Positions 50,159 through 58,999 of a stretch of DNA of 64,000 bases are shown piece after piece. Within the stretch, counting starts at the first letter, position 1; each line of letters opens with the position of its first letter. The DNA comes from Acidimicrobiales bacterium (GTDB lineage: Bacteria > Actinomycetota > Acidimicrobiia > Acidimicrobiales > MedAcidi-G1), in assembly GCA_022452035.1 (NCBI GenBank), contig JAKURV010000008.1, positions 18,409 to 82,408 on the forward strand, in the 5' to 3' direction. The translations under genes were made by a program, and so were the position numbers. Below the pieces are notes generated by a model, which saw only the letters and a list, made by a program, of their open reading frames with translations, was not told where the DNA came from and searched no databases.

Positions 50159-51906
50159 CGGGGCTGGTCCTGCTGGAACGGTGGCACAACCAAATCGGAG
50201 TTCGAGGCCCCAGACGGGACCATGGGGTAGACCTTCTCCTCGGCGGCCACCCGGAAGTCGATAACCACCGGGCGGTCGTCCACCTCGTTGGCCTTGGCAA
50301 TGGCCCCCTCGACTTCGTCGGGATCGTCGACCCGCATGGCCTCGCACCCCATGGACTCGGCCCACATCCGGTAGTCGGGGACGTCCTTGGACAGGAACAC
50401 CTCCGAGTAGCGCTCGTCGTAGAACATCTCCTGCCACTGGCGGACCATCCCCAGGTAGGAGTTATTGAGCAACGCGACCTTGATAGGGATGTTCTCGACT
50501 GTGGCCGTGACCAGTTCCTGGCCGGTCATCTGGAAGCAGCCGTCGCCGTCTACGGCCCACACCATGCGGTCTGGGTGGGCCACCTTGGCGCCGATAGCCG
50601 CCGGGATGGCAAAGCCCATTGTCCCCAGGCCACCCGAGTTGATCCACGTGTACGGGTGGTCGAACTTCCAGTACTGGCTGGCCCACATTTGGTGTTGGCC
50701 GACGCCCGAGGAGACGATGGTGTCGTCCGGCGTGGCGTCCCGCAGGCACTCAATGACGTGCTGGGGCTTCAGGGCCTCGCCCGGCGCCCACGGCTCGTAG
50801 GCCAGAGGGAACCGCTCCTGCCAACCGCTTATCCGGGAGCGCCAGGCCCCCCGATCCACGTCGCCGGTGCCATTGGCCGACAGTTCGGCGACCAGCGCCT
50901 CGATGGCCACCCGGACGTCGCCGCGTATAGCCACGTCAGGACGACGGACCTTGCCTAGTTCGGCCGGGTCGATGTCGACGTGAATGACCTTGGCCTCGGG
51001 AGCGAAGCCGTCCAACTTGCCGGTCACCCGGTCGTCGAAGCGGGCACCCAGAGCGACCAGCAGGTCGGACTCCTGCATGGCGGTGACCGCGGTGAAGTTT
51101 CCGTGCATGCCGGGCATGCCCAGGCACAACTCGTGACTGTCTGGGAAGGCGCCTCGGGCCATGAGCGTGGTGACCACACCGATGCCGGTCAGCTCGGCTA
51201 GCTCCCGAAGGGCCTCGACGGCCCGTGCCTTGAGGATCCCGCCGCCCACGTACAACACGGGCCGCTCGGCTCCCCGCAGGAGGTCGGCGGCAGCTCGGAT
51301 GCCTTCCGGGTCGACTTCCACCAGTGGGTGGTAGCCGGGGAGGTCGATCTGGACGTCGTCGGTCCACGTCATGGCCGACCGCGGGTTGCCGGGGTCCACG
51401 ATGTCCTTCGGGACGTCCACCAAAACGGGACCTGGACGGCCCGTGGTGGCGATGTGGAACGCCTCCTTGATGGTGCGCGGGATGTCCTGGGCTTCGGTGA
51501 CCAGGAAATTGTGTTTGGTGATCGACTGGGTGATGCCCGTCGTATCGCACTCCTGGAAGGCGTCGGTGCCGATCGCCGGGTAGGGAACCTGGCCGGTGAT
51601 GACCACCATGGGAATCGAGTCGAGGTACGCGTCACACAGCGGGGTAACGATGTTGGTGGCCGCCGGCCCGCTGGTCACCATGGCCACGCCGGGTCGGCCC
51701 GTGGCCTGGGCGTAGCCCTCGGCCATGTGGCCGGCGCCCTGCTCGTGGCGGACCAGGACGTGGCGAATCGACGAGTCGATGATCGGGTCGTAGACCGGCA
51801 GGATCGCTCCGCCGGGCAGCCCGAACATGACCTCAACGCCCTCCTCCTCGAGGGCGCGGATCAAGGCTCGACCGCCGTCCATCTGTTCTGTGGCCATGGG
51901 ACTCAT
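50155..51906 (-). CDS. ilvB: Acetolactate synthase large subunit
   Basis: About 583 residues, ThDP-dependent. GLPGGAILPVYDPI, VRHEQGAGHMAEGYAQATG with the catalytic Glu, and a GDGCFQMTGQELVTA...NNSYLGMVRQWQ segment carry the ThDP and Mg sites. Condenses pyruvate with pyruvate or 2-ketobutyrate. The start is taken at MSPMATEQMDG; a longer frame to 51966 would run across the terminator hairpin and is rejected; ATG at 51897 is also possible. A leader peptide and attenuator lie upstream. Confidence 0.95.
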   Translation of the reverse strand: MSPMATEQMDGGRALIRALEEEGVEVMFGLPGGAILPVYDPIIDSSIRHVLVRHEQGAGHMAEGYAQATGRPGVAMVTSGPAATNIVTPLCDAYLDSIPMVVITGQVPYPAIGTDAFQECDTTGITQSITKHNFLVTEAQDIPRTIKEAFHIATTGRPGPVLVDVPKDIVDPGNPRSAMTWTDDVQIDLPGYHPLVEVDPEGIRAAADLLRGAERPVLYVGGGILKARAVEALRELAELTGIGVVTTLMARGAFPDSHELCLGMPGMHGNFTAVTAMQESDLLVALGARFDDRVTGKLDGFAPEAKVIHVDIDPAELGKVRRPDVAIRGDVRVAIEALVAELSANGTGDVDRGAWRSRISGWQERFPLAYEPWAPGEALKPQHVIECLRDATPDDTIVSSGVGQHQMWASQYWKFDHPYTWINSGGLGTMGFAIPAAIGAKVAHPDRMVWAVDGDGCFQMTGQELVTATVENIPIKVALLNNSYLGMVRQWQEMFYDERYSEVFLSKDVPDYRMWAESMGCEAMRVDDPDEVEGAIAKANEVDDRPVVIDFRVAAEEKVYPMVPSGASNSDLVVPPFQQDQPR

Positions 51907-51926
51907 GATCTTTTGGGGGACCGGGT

Positions 51927-51960
51927 GAAAAGCGAAACGACCTCCCTCATCGGGAGGTCG
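51927..51960 (-). terminator. ilvB attenuator terminator
   Basis: CGACCTCCC pairs with GGGAGGTCG around GATGA, a 9-bp perfect stem, followed on the minus strand by TTTCGCTTTTC. A pause hairpin (GGCACGC with GCGTGCC, 51988-51994 with 51962-51968) starts at the leader-peptide stop codon. The layout parallels the leuA attenuator and lies about 20 nt upstream of the ilvB start. Confidence 0.75.
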
Positions 51961-51993
51961 AGGCACGCAACCGTCGGGCGGAGGGGCGCGTGC

Positions 51994-52044
51994 CTACGGC
52001 AGTACCGCTACCTCGGGGGTCGGGGAGGTCGGGAACGGCCGCAT
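51994..52044 (-). CDS. ilvB attenuator leader peptide
   Basis: A 16-codon frame, MRPFPTSPTPEVAVLP, ending TAG at the base of the pause hairpin. It has two valines and a leucine near the stop, fewer branched-chain codons than the leuA leader, but placed where ribosome stalling would matter. CATAAT ends 8 nt before the ATG, so it would be translated from a leaderless transcript. Confidence 0.65.
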   Translation of the reverse strand: MRPFPTSPTPEVAVLP

Positions 52045-52052
52045 GGACCGTA

Positions 52053-52082
52053 ATTATGCGCCGACAGTCCTAGTGACCACAA
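52053..52082 (-). promoter_or_regulatory. Promoter of the ilvB attenuator transcript
   Basis: Minus-strand CATAAT (52053-52058) and TTGTGG (52077-52082) are 18 bp apart, close to consensus spacing. The start would fall at or near the leader-peptide ATG. It lies about 60-90 bp before the divergent nucleotidyltransferase gene. Confidence 0.55.
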
Positions 52083-52145
52083 CCTGCCCGGTTGATCGGA
52101 CCACCGGTGCCACGCGATTACGGGCCCGTCGACCACCATGGGGCC

Positions 52146-52661
52146 GTGCGACACGGTGTCTACCCGGGGTCCTTCGACCCTCCGACGCTGGCCCATTTGG
52201 CCGTGGCTGACGCCGCCCGACGCCGCCACGGCCTGGATCGTGTGGTCTGGACACTGTCTCGCCATCCGCTGGGTAAAGAACGAGGCCGGACCACCGTGGA
52301 GGAGCGCCGGACGGTGCTCGACCAGGTGGCCACCGACCACGCCTGGCTAGAGGTCAACGTGGTCGACGCTCGCCTTGTGGCCGACCTGGCCGATGGCTAC
52401 GACGTGGTGGTCATGGGAGCTGACAAATGGCACCAGCTCCACGACCCCTCGTTCTACGAGGATGGAGCGGCCATGGCCGAGGCCCTGTCTCGCCTCCCGA
52501 CCTGTGCCGTGGCCCCGCGGGACGGCCTGGAGGTGCCCCGGGAGGCGCTGCTCGAAGTTCCTCGGTGGGTGGCCCGGCAGTCGTCCACGGCAGCCGCCAC
52601 AGCCGAGCCGTGGACCATGCTCTCCGCTGCCCGTTCCTTCGGGCTGTGGGACGGGTCCTGA
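52146..52661 (+). CDS. Nucleotidyltransferase, NadD-like cytidylyltransferase fold
   Basis: 171 residues. GVYPGSFDPPTLAHLAVADA is the adenylyltransferase start, with the second histidine present (LAH) but Thr where the first is normally found. ADLADGYDVVVMGADKW is the second strand and SRHPLGKERGRTTVEERR the nucleotide contact. A C-terminal ISSTxxR motif is replaced by weaker sequence. The usual gene pair (rsfS, obg) is absent, so it may not be the housekeeping NadD. CACCAT is 6 nt before the GTG. Confidence 0.65.
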   Translation: MRHGVYPGSFDPPTLAHLAVADAARRRHGLDRVVWTLSRHPLGKERGRTTVEERRTVLDQVATDHAWLEVNVVDARLVADLADGYDVVVMGADKWHQLHDPSFYEDGAAMAEALSRLPTCAVAPRDGLEVPREALLEVPRWVARQSSTAAATAEPWTMLSAARSFGLWDGS

Positions 52662-52682
52662 CCAGACAGGGAACCGCTCGGG

Positions 52683-54377
52683 CTAGGCCTGGGTGACGGC
52701 GCCCTTCTCCGCCCCCTGGGCCAGAGCGGCGTACTTGGCCAGGAAGCCGGACCGGTAGCGAGGCTCAAACGGCTTTAGGTTCGCCCGTCGGTCGGCCAGC
52801 GTGACCTCGTCGACCTGCAGATCGATGGTGTGGGTCCCGACGTCAATGAGGATCCGGTCGCCCTCCTCAACTAGGGCGATCGGACCGCCGTCAACGGCCT
52901 CTGGTGCCACGTGGCCCACGCAGAATCCGTGGGTTCCGCCGGAAAACCGGCCGTCGGTGACCAGGGCTGCGTCGCCGCCGCGACCGGCACCCTTCATGGC
53001 GCCGGTAATAGCCAGCATTTCGCGCATTCCCGGGCCGCCCTTAGGTCCCTCGTAGCGGATCACCACGATGTCGCCGGCCTCGATCCGGTCGGCCAGCACG
53101 GCCTCCATGGCCAGGTCCTCGCCATCAAACACCCGAGCCCGACCCTCAAAGTGGTCGAAGTCCAAGCCGGCCACCTTGACCACCGAGCCCTGCGGGGCCA
53201 GTGTCCCCCGCAGGATGGCCAGGCCACCCACCTCGTTGATCGGGTCATCGAAGGCGTGGATGACCTCCCCGTCGGGGGCCGGTACGTCCAGTAGGGCCAA
53301 GTTCTCGGCCACCGTTCGTCCGGTGACCGTCACCTCTTCGCCGTTCAGGAGGCCCTCATCTAGGAGCATCTGCATGACGACCGGTACGCCACCGATCCGG
53401 TCTATGTCCACCATGTGGTAGTTGCCGTGCGGCTTGGTGTCAGCCAGGTGGGGCACCCGTGCGGCCACCCGGTTGAAGTCCTCCAGCTCCAACTCCACTC
53501 CGGCCTCGAAGGCGATGGCCATCAGGTGGAGCACGGCGTTTGTCGAGCCGCCGAGGGCCATGACTACGGCGATGGCGTTCTCGAAAGCCCCCCTGGTCAT
53601 GATCTGGCGGGGTCGGATGCCCTGGCGCAGGAGGTTCATCACGGCATGGCCGCTGGCGAACGCCACGTCGGCCCGTCGGTCGTCGATGGCAGCCGCCGAG
53701 GCCGAGCCGGGGAGCGACATCCCGATGGCTTCGCCTACCGAGGCCATGGTGTTGGCGGTGAACATGCCAGCACAACTGCCGATCGTCGGGCAGGCAGCCC
53801 GCTCGATGGCCAGCAACTCGTCGTCGTCGATGTCGCCCACCGCATGGGCGCCGACCGCTTCGAACACGCTGACCACGTCCAACTTGCGGCCGTCGTGGTG
53901 CTCGCCAGGCATGATCGATCCGCCGTAGACGAAAACCGACGGCAGGTTGATGCGGGCCGACGCCATAAGCATTCCTGGGAGCGACTTGTCGCAGCCTGCG
54001 AAGCTCACGAAGGCGTCTAAGCGCTCAGCGTGCATGACCGCCTCGACGGAGTCGGCGATGATCTCGCGGCTCACCAGGCTGGCCCGCATTCCCTCGTGGC
54101 CCATCGAGATGCCGTCGCTGACTGCGATGGTGTTGAACTCGATCGGGAACCCGCCGGCCTCCACCACCCCTGCCTTGCACCGCTTGGCCAGGGCATCCAG
54201 CGGCATGTTGCAGGGGGTGACCTCGTTCCACGACGACGCCACACCCACCTGGGCTTTGGAGAAGTCGTCCTCGGTCATGCCGATGGCCCGGAGCATGGCC
54301 CGGGCGGGGGCGCGGCTGGGACCGTCAGTGACCTCGTGGCTGCGGGGCTTCATCCCCCCGTGGATGGCGTCCGTCAT
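52683..54377 (-). CDS. ilvD: Dihydroxy-acid dehydratase
   Basis: 564 residues. [17 protein letters not shown] and [17 protein letters not shown] carry the cluster cysteines, [21 protein letters not shown] the active-site end. It makes the 2-oxoacids for valine and isoleucine. The ATG ([16 protein letters not shown]) has TAGCCT 8 nt upstream, leaderless; an earlier in-frame ATG would include the -10 box. It has no attenuator, unlike ilvB and leuA. Confidence 0.96.
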   Translation of the reverse strand: MTDAIHGGMKPRSHEVTDGPSRAPARAMLRAIGMTEDDFSKAQVGVASSWNEVTPCNMPLDALAKRCKAGVVEAGGFPIEFNTIAVSDGISMGHEGMRASLVSREIIADSVEAVMHAERLDAFVSFAGCDKSLPGMLMASARINLPSVFVYGGSIMPGEHHDGRKLDVVSVFEAVGAHAVGDIDDDELLAIERAACPTIGSCAGMFTANTMASVGEAIGMSLPGSASAAAIDDRRADVAFASGHAVMNLLRQGIRPRQIMTRGAFENAIAVVMALGGSTNAVLHLMAIAFEAGVELELEDFNRVAARVPHLADTKPHGNYHMVDIDRIGGVPVVMQMLLDEGLLNGEEVTVTGRTVAENLALLDVPAPDGEVIHAFDDPINEVGGLAILRGTLAPQGSVVKVAGLDFDHFEGRARVFDGEDLAMEAVLADRIEAGDIVVIRYEGPKGGPGMREMLAITGAMKGAGRGGDAALVTDGRFSGGTHGFCVGHVAPEAVDGGPIALVEEGDRILIDVGTHTIDLQVDEVTLADRRANLKPFEPRYRSGFLAKYAALAQGAEKGAVTQA

Positions 54378-54483
54378 GGACCTGCAGGCTACGCCCACCG
54401 GGGCCTTCACCCCCGGTCGAAATGCCCTCCCACGGGCGCCTCCGTGCGGCGGTCTCTCCGACCACCGGACCTACCCTTGCCCG

Positions 54484-55806
54484 ATGGCTTCCCGCCCCCA
54501 CTTCCGGTCCGACGATCGGGAGCTATTCCGCCTGGCCGTTCCGGCCCTCGGGGCCCTGGTGGCCGAGCCGCTGTACGTGCTAGCCGACACCGCGGTGGTA
54601 GGTCACCTGGGCACGGCGCCGCTGGCCGGGCTGGGGGTGGCGTCGGGCTTCCTGATGTTCGGCTATGGCCTCTGCGTGTTCTTGGCCTACGGGACGACGG
54701 CCACCGTGGCTCGGCTGAGCGGTGCCGGTGAGCACCGCTGGGCCGCTGACCAGGCCGTCCAGGGACTCTGGCTGGCCCTCGCCCTCGGGGTGGTGCTGGC
54801 CGCCACCGGCATCGCCCTGGCCGACCGGATTGTGACCCTGGTCGGGGCAGAAGGTGACGTAGCCGGCCAGGCCAGTATTTACCTACGGATCAGCCTGCTG
54901 GGTGCCCCGGCCATGCTGGTCATGCTGGCCGGCGTGGGGTACCTGCGGGGGCTCAAGGACACCTTGCGGCCCCTCCAGGTGGCGGTCGGCACGGCCGTTC
55001 TGAACCTGGTTGTAGAACTCGTCCTCATCGTGGGCCTCGGGTACGGCATAGGCGCCTCGGCGGCCGCCACCGTCGTAGCTCAGTGGTTGGGCGCCGCCTG
55101 CTACCTGGCCTGGGTGGGACGCGCTGTCCGACGGAACCACGCCTCGTTGGTGCCCCGCGCCAGGTCGATCCGGCGGCTGCTGGTAGTCAGTGGTCGCCTG
55201 CTGGTCCGCAACCTCTCGTTGACCGGCACGTTCCTAGTTGGCACCTCGGTGGCGGCCCGGATCGGCCGGGTCGACGTAGCCGCCCACCAGATCGCCTTCC
55301 AAGTATGGATGGCGTCAGCCCTCATCATGGACGCCGTAGCTATCGCCGCCCAGGCCATGGTCGGGAACCTCCTGGGAGCCGGTGAGGTTTCGGGTACCCG
55401 CCGGCTGGGGCGACGGGTCATCGGCTGGTCAGTGGCCACGGGCGCTTTGATCGGCCTGATGCTCCTGATAACCCGTGGACTGGTTGCTGGGGCGTTCTCC
55501 GGCGACCCTGACGTGGTGGGCTTGGCCGGATTCCTGCTCCTGCACGTCGCCCTCATGGCACCCCTCGGCGGGGTGGCGTTTGCCCTGGATGGGATCTTGA
55601 TCGGTGCCGGCGACGAGCGCTTTATGGCCCGGGCTATGGCCGCCTCAGCGGTCCTGGCTGTGGCCGCCATGGTCAGCGGGCGGCTGGCCGGCCTCGGGAT
55701 CGGTTGGCTCTGGGCCGCCATCTGGCTGTTCATGGCCGCCCGCTCAGCCCTGTTCATCCGTCGCTTCGCCGGCCACCGCTGGCAGGTGGTGGGTGCCGAG
55801 CGCTAG
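54484..55806 (+). CDS. MATE family efflux transporter (DinF-like)
   Basis: 440 residues with 12 predicted spans in two repeats. LAVPALGALVAEPLYVLADTAVVGHLG opens the first and LLVRNLSLTGTFLVGTSVAARIG and DVAAHQIAFQVWMASALIMDAVAIAAQAMVG the second; both match the DinF/plant-type MATE branch. Sodium- or proton-driven export of organic cations or metabolites. TACCCT ends 6 nt before the ATG. Its stop overlaps the gatB stop by 3 bp on the opposite strand. Confidence 0.9.
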   Translation: MASRPHFRSDDRELFRLAVPALGALVAEPLYVLADTAVVGHLGTAPLAGLGVASGFLMFGYGLCVFLAYGTTATVARLSGAGEHRWAADQAVQGLWLALALGVVLAATGIALADRIVTLVGAEGDVAGQASIYLRISLLGAPAMLVMLAGVGYLRGLKDTLRPLQVAVGTAVLNLVVELVLIVGLGYGIGASAAATVVAQWLGAACYLAWVGRAVRRNHASLVPRARSIRRLLVVSGRLLVRNLSLTGTFLVGTSVAARIGRVDVAAHQIAFQVWMASALIMDAVAIAAQAMVGNLLGAGEVSGTRRLGRRVIGWSVATGALIGLMLLITRGLVAGAFSGDPDVVGLAGFLLLHVALMAPLGGVAFALDGILIGAGDERFMARAMAASAVLAVAAMVSGRLAGLGIGWLWAAIWLFMAARSALFIRRFAGHRWQVVGAER

Positions 55807-57251
55807 GAACGGGCTCGGTGGGCCAGCAACTCGTTGACGGCCCGACCGTCGGCCTGCCCGCCGGTGGCCTTCATAACCTGGCCGACGAAGAAGCCGGACT
55901 TCTTCTTCCGTTCCTGCTCGTCGCCTGAGGTGAAGGCCGCCCAGTCGTCCGGGTGCTCGGCGATCAGGCGGTCCACGAGGGCCTCCATCTCTCCAATTTC
56001 CATTGCCTCGAAGCCCAGATCGGTGGCCACGATCGCCGGGTCGCCCCCGTCGGCCACCAGGGTGGACAGCACTGTCTTGGCCTGGGTGGCCGTCAGGTCG
56101 CCGCCGGTCTCCATTTTGACCAGGGCGGCGAACGAGGCAGCGTCCAGCCTCCCCGCACCGTCGGCCAGGTTGTTCTCAGCGTGGACTAGGACCCGGGGGC
56201 CAGCAGCTCCCTCGGCGATGGCGTCCACTGCGAGGTCGTCTAGCCCCCGCTCCACGGTTAGGGCGGCTGCCTCGGTGTCGACGCTGGCCGCCTCGGCCAG
56301 ACGGAGTCGGCGTTCCCTGGGAAGCATGGGCAGGGCGGCCCGGATGGCGTCGATCCACTCGTCGGACGGCGCCACCGGGACCAGATCAGGCTCCGGGAAG
56401 TACCGGTAGTCGTAGGCCTCCTCCTTGGACCGGAGCTTGTGCGTCCGGCCCTCGTCCTCGTTCCAGTGGCGGGTCTGCTGTTCGACCCTCTCCCCGGCGG
56501 TGATCAGGTCGACCTGCCGGCGGGCCTCGTAGCCGATGGCCCGCCCGAGAGACCGCAGCGAGTTGATGTTCTTGATTTCGCAACGGGTACCGAACTCGGC
56601 CTGCCCGACGGGGCGGACCGACACGTTGCAGTCCACCCGCATCGAGCCCTCCTCCATCTTCCCATCGGAGGCGCCGATGGCCACCAAGATGGCCCGCAGC
56701 TCACCTACGTAGGATCGGGCCTCCTCAGCCGAGCGTAGGTCTGGGGCACCGACAATTTCGATGAGTGGAACGCCGGCCCGGTTGTAGTCGACCAGCGAGT
56801 AGCCGGCCTCGTGGATCCGACCTCCCCCACCCACATGGGTGCTTTTGCCCGTGTCCTCCTCGAGGTGGGCCCGCTCAATGCCCACCCGGCGTCCGTCAGG
56901 CAGTTCCAGCCAGCCCTCTCCGTTGATCGGGAGGTCGTACTGGGAGATCTGGAAGTCCTTTGGCATATCCGGGTAGAAGTAGTTCTTGCGGGCGAAAACT
57001 GACCGCTGAACCTGGCAGTTCAGGGCTAGGCCGACCCGGATGGCCAACTCCACCGCCTGCTCGTTGAGCACGGGCAGCGAGCCCGGCAGGCCGAGGGACA
57101 CTGGGTCGACGTTGGTGTTGGGCTGGCCGCCAAACCGGTTGGGGGCCGAGCTAAACAGCTTGGTGGCCGTGGCCAGCTCGGCGTGGACCTCCAGGCCGAT
57201 GACCGTCTCCCAGCCGGGGACGACCTCCGGGGCGGTGGCCTCGGCGTTCAC
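55803..57251 (-). CDS. gatB: Asp/Glu-tRNA amidotransferase subunit B
   Basis: 482 residues. [22 protein letters not shown] at the start, [21 protein letters not shown] signature, and an RNA-binding helical tail ([25 protein letters not shown]). With GatA and GatC it converts mischarged Glu-tRNA(Gln) or Asp-tRNA(Asn) to the correct amide. GTG start overlapping gatA's stop. Confidence 0.96.
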   Translation of the reverse strand: MNAEATAPEVVPGWETVIGLEVHAELATATKLFSSAPNRFGGQPNTNVDPVSLGLPGSLPVLNEQAVELAIRVGLALNCQVQRSVFARKNYFYPDMPKDFQISQYDLPINGEGWLELPDGRRVGIERAHLEEDTGKSTHVGGGGRIHEAGYSLVDYNRAGVPLIEIVGAPDLRSAEEARSYVGELRAILVAIGASDGKMEEGSMRVDCNVSVRPVGQAEFGTRCEIKNINSLRSLGRAIGYEARRQVDLITAGERVEQQTRHWNEDEGRTHKLRSKEEAYDYRYFPEPDLVPVAPSDEWIDAIRAALPMLPRERRLRLAEAASVDTEAAALTVERGLDDLAVDAIAEGAAGPRVLVHAENNLADGAGRLDAASFAALVKMETGGDLTATQAKTVLSTLVADGGDPAIVATDLGFEAMEIGEMEALVDRLIAEHPDDWAAFTSGDEQERKKKSGFFVGQVMKATGGQADGRAVNELLAHRARS

Positions 57252-58681
57252 GACCCGCTCCCCGCGGCCTCAAGCACGGCGGCGGCCTGGAACATGGTGG
57301 GCTCACCCATGGCCGGGGCCAGGATCTGCACCCCGACCGGCATGCCGTCGTCCCCCACCCCGAACGGCACCGACATGGCCGGGTGCCCAGCCAGATTGGA
57401 CGGGATGGTGCAGACATCGTTCAGGTACATGGTCATTGGGTCGGCGGTCTTCTCGCCGATGGGGAACGCCGTGGTGGGAGCGGTCGGGCAGAGGAGCAGG
57501 TCGAACTCCTCGTAGGCCCGGGCGAAGTCCTGCACGATCAGCGTACGGACCTTCTGGGACTTGCCGTAGTAGGCGTCGTAGTACCCAGCTGAAAGGGCGT
57601 AGGTACCAAGCATGATGCGGCGCTTGACCTCGTCACCGAAACCGGCGGTCCGTGTGGCCGTGTTCATGTCGCCGGCGTTGGGGGCGTCAACCCGTAGCCC
57701 ATACCGAACGCCGTCGTAGCGAGCCAGGTTGGATGAGGCCTCGGCCGGGGCGATCACGTAGTACGCCGACAGGCCGTACACCGTCGACGGAACCGAGGTG
57801 GTCTCGACGGTGGCACCGGCCTCATCCAGGGCCGAGGCGGCCTCACCCAGGCGGGACCGCACATCGTCGGCGATGCCCTCAAGGCCGTCGCCGGAGAGCT
57901 CCTCGATGACCCCGATCCGCAAGCCTTCAACGCCCCGGTCCAGGACCTCAGTGAGGCTCGCCGCCGGCTCCGGAATGGAGGTGGAGTCCCTGGGGTCGTG
58001 GCCCCCAATGGCCTCTAGGAGCAAGGCAGCGTCGGAGACCGTGCGAGCGAATGGACCGATCTGGTCGAGGCTGGAGGCAAAGGCCACCAGGCCATAACGG
58101 GACACCGCCCCGTAGGTGGGCTTCACGCCGACCACTCCGCACAAGGCTGCCGGCTGACGGATCGACCCACCGGTGTCGCTACCTAGGGCCAGGGGGGCGA
58201 AACCGGCAGCCACTGCGGCAGCCGACCCGCCGGACGAACCTCCAGGGACCCGGGTGAGGTCCAACGGGTTGCGAGTCACGCCGAACGCCGAGTTCTCCGT
58301 CGAGCTACCCATGGCGAACTCGTCCAAGTTGGTCTTACCGACCACCACGGCCCCGGCAGCGGCCAGCCGCTCTACCACGGTGGCGTCGTAGGGAGGGAGC
58401 CAGCCCTCCAGGATCCGCGATGAGCAGGTGGTGGGCACCCCGCGGGTGCACAGGTTGTCCTTTAGGGCCACCGGAACGCCGGCCAACGGGCCGGGATCCT
58501 CGCCAGCCGCCACCCGCCGGTCCACCTCGTCGGCCGCAGCGAGCGCCTCGTCGGCCAGCACCAGGTTGAAGGCGTGGATCTCAGGCTCGCCGGAGCGAAT
58601 GGTCTCCAGGTGCTCGTCGACCACCGACCGGGCCGACCGCTCCCCAGAGCGCACGGCGGCCGCCAGACCCCGGGCGCTCAC
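57248..58681 (-). CDS. gatA: Asp/Glu-tRNA amidotransferase subunit A
   Basis: 477 residues, amidase signature family. Catalytic Lys in [13 protein letters not shown], cis-Ser and neighbours in [15 protein letters not shown], nucleophilic Ser in [16 protein letters not shown]. Liberates ammonia from glutamine for GatB. GTG start overlapping gatC's stop (GTGA). Confidence 0.96.
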   Translation of the reverse strand: MSARGLAAAVRSGERSARSVVDEHLETIRSGEPEIHAFNLVLADEALAAADEVDRRVAAGEDPGPLAGVPVALKDNLCTRGVPTTCSSRILEGWLPPYDATVVERLAAAGAVVVGKTNLDEFAMGSSTENSAFGVTRNPLDLTRVPGGSSGGSAAAVAAGFAPLALGSDTGGSIRQPAALCGVVGVKPTYGAVSRYGLVAFASSLDQIGPFARTVSDAALLLEAIGGHDPRDSTSIPEPAASLTEVLDRGVEGLRIGVIEELSGDGLEGIADDVRSRLGEAASALDEAGATVETTSVPSTVYGLSAYYVIAPAEASSNLARYDGVRYGLRVDAPNAGDMNTATRTAGFGDEVKRRIMLGTYALSAGYYDAYYGKSQKVRTLIVQDFARAYEEFDLLLCPTAPTTAFPIGEKTADPMTMYLNDVCTIPSNLAGHPAMSVPFGVGDDGMPVGVQILAPAMGEPTMFQAAAVLEAAGSGS

Positions 58682-58980
58682 GGCTCCTCCCCGAGGACGG
58701 GGGGCACCCGGAACTGCGCCTCCTCCACCGACGGTGCGGCGGCCAGCACCTCGTCGCGGTCGCTGGTCGGACCAGGCACGTCAGCCCGAAAAACGTTAAC
58801 CATCGGCAGAGGGTGGGCCGTCGGCGAAACGTCGGTCAGGTCCAGGGCGTCGAGGTCTGCCGCGTGGTCCAGCACGTCGGCCAGTTGGCCAGTGAAGGCG
58901 TCCAGCTCGGCGTCAGACAGGGTGAGCCGGGCCAAGTCGGCCACGTGGGCTACGTCGTCGCGGGTGATCCGTTCGGTCAT
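58678..58980 (-). CDS. gatC: Asp/Glu-tRNA amidotransferase subunit C
   Basis: 100 residues. [22 protein letters not shown] is the family hallmark, followed by [22 protein letters not shown] and [21 protein letters not shown]. Stabilises GatA-GatB. TACCCT lies 9 nt before its ATG, so it probably leads the gatCAB operon. Confidence 0.94.
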   Translation of the reverse strand: MTERITRDDVAHVADLARLTLSDAELDAFTGQLADVLDHAADLDALDLTDVSPTAHPLPMVNVFRADVPGPTSDRDEVLAAAPSVEEAQFRVPPVLGEEP

Positions 58981-58999
58981 CGGGAGGGCAGGGTAGGGC

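Noticed and set aside
51907..51966. Longer N-terminus of ilvB starting MPRPPDEGGRF
   Set aside because: It would translate the attenuator terminator stem, and the family N-terminus begins at MSPMATEQMDG or just inside.
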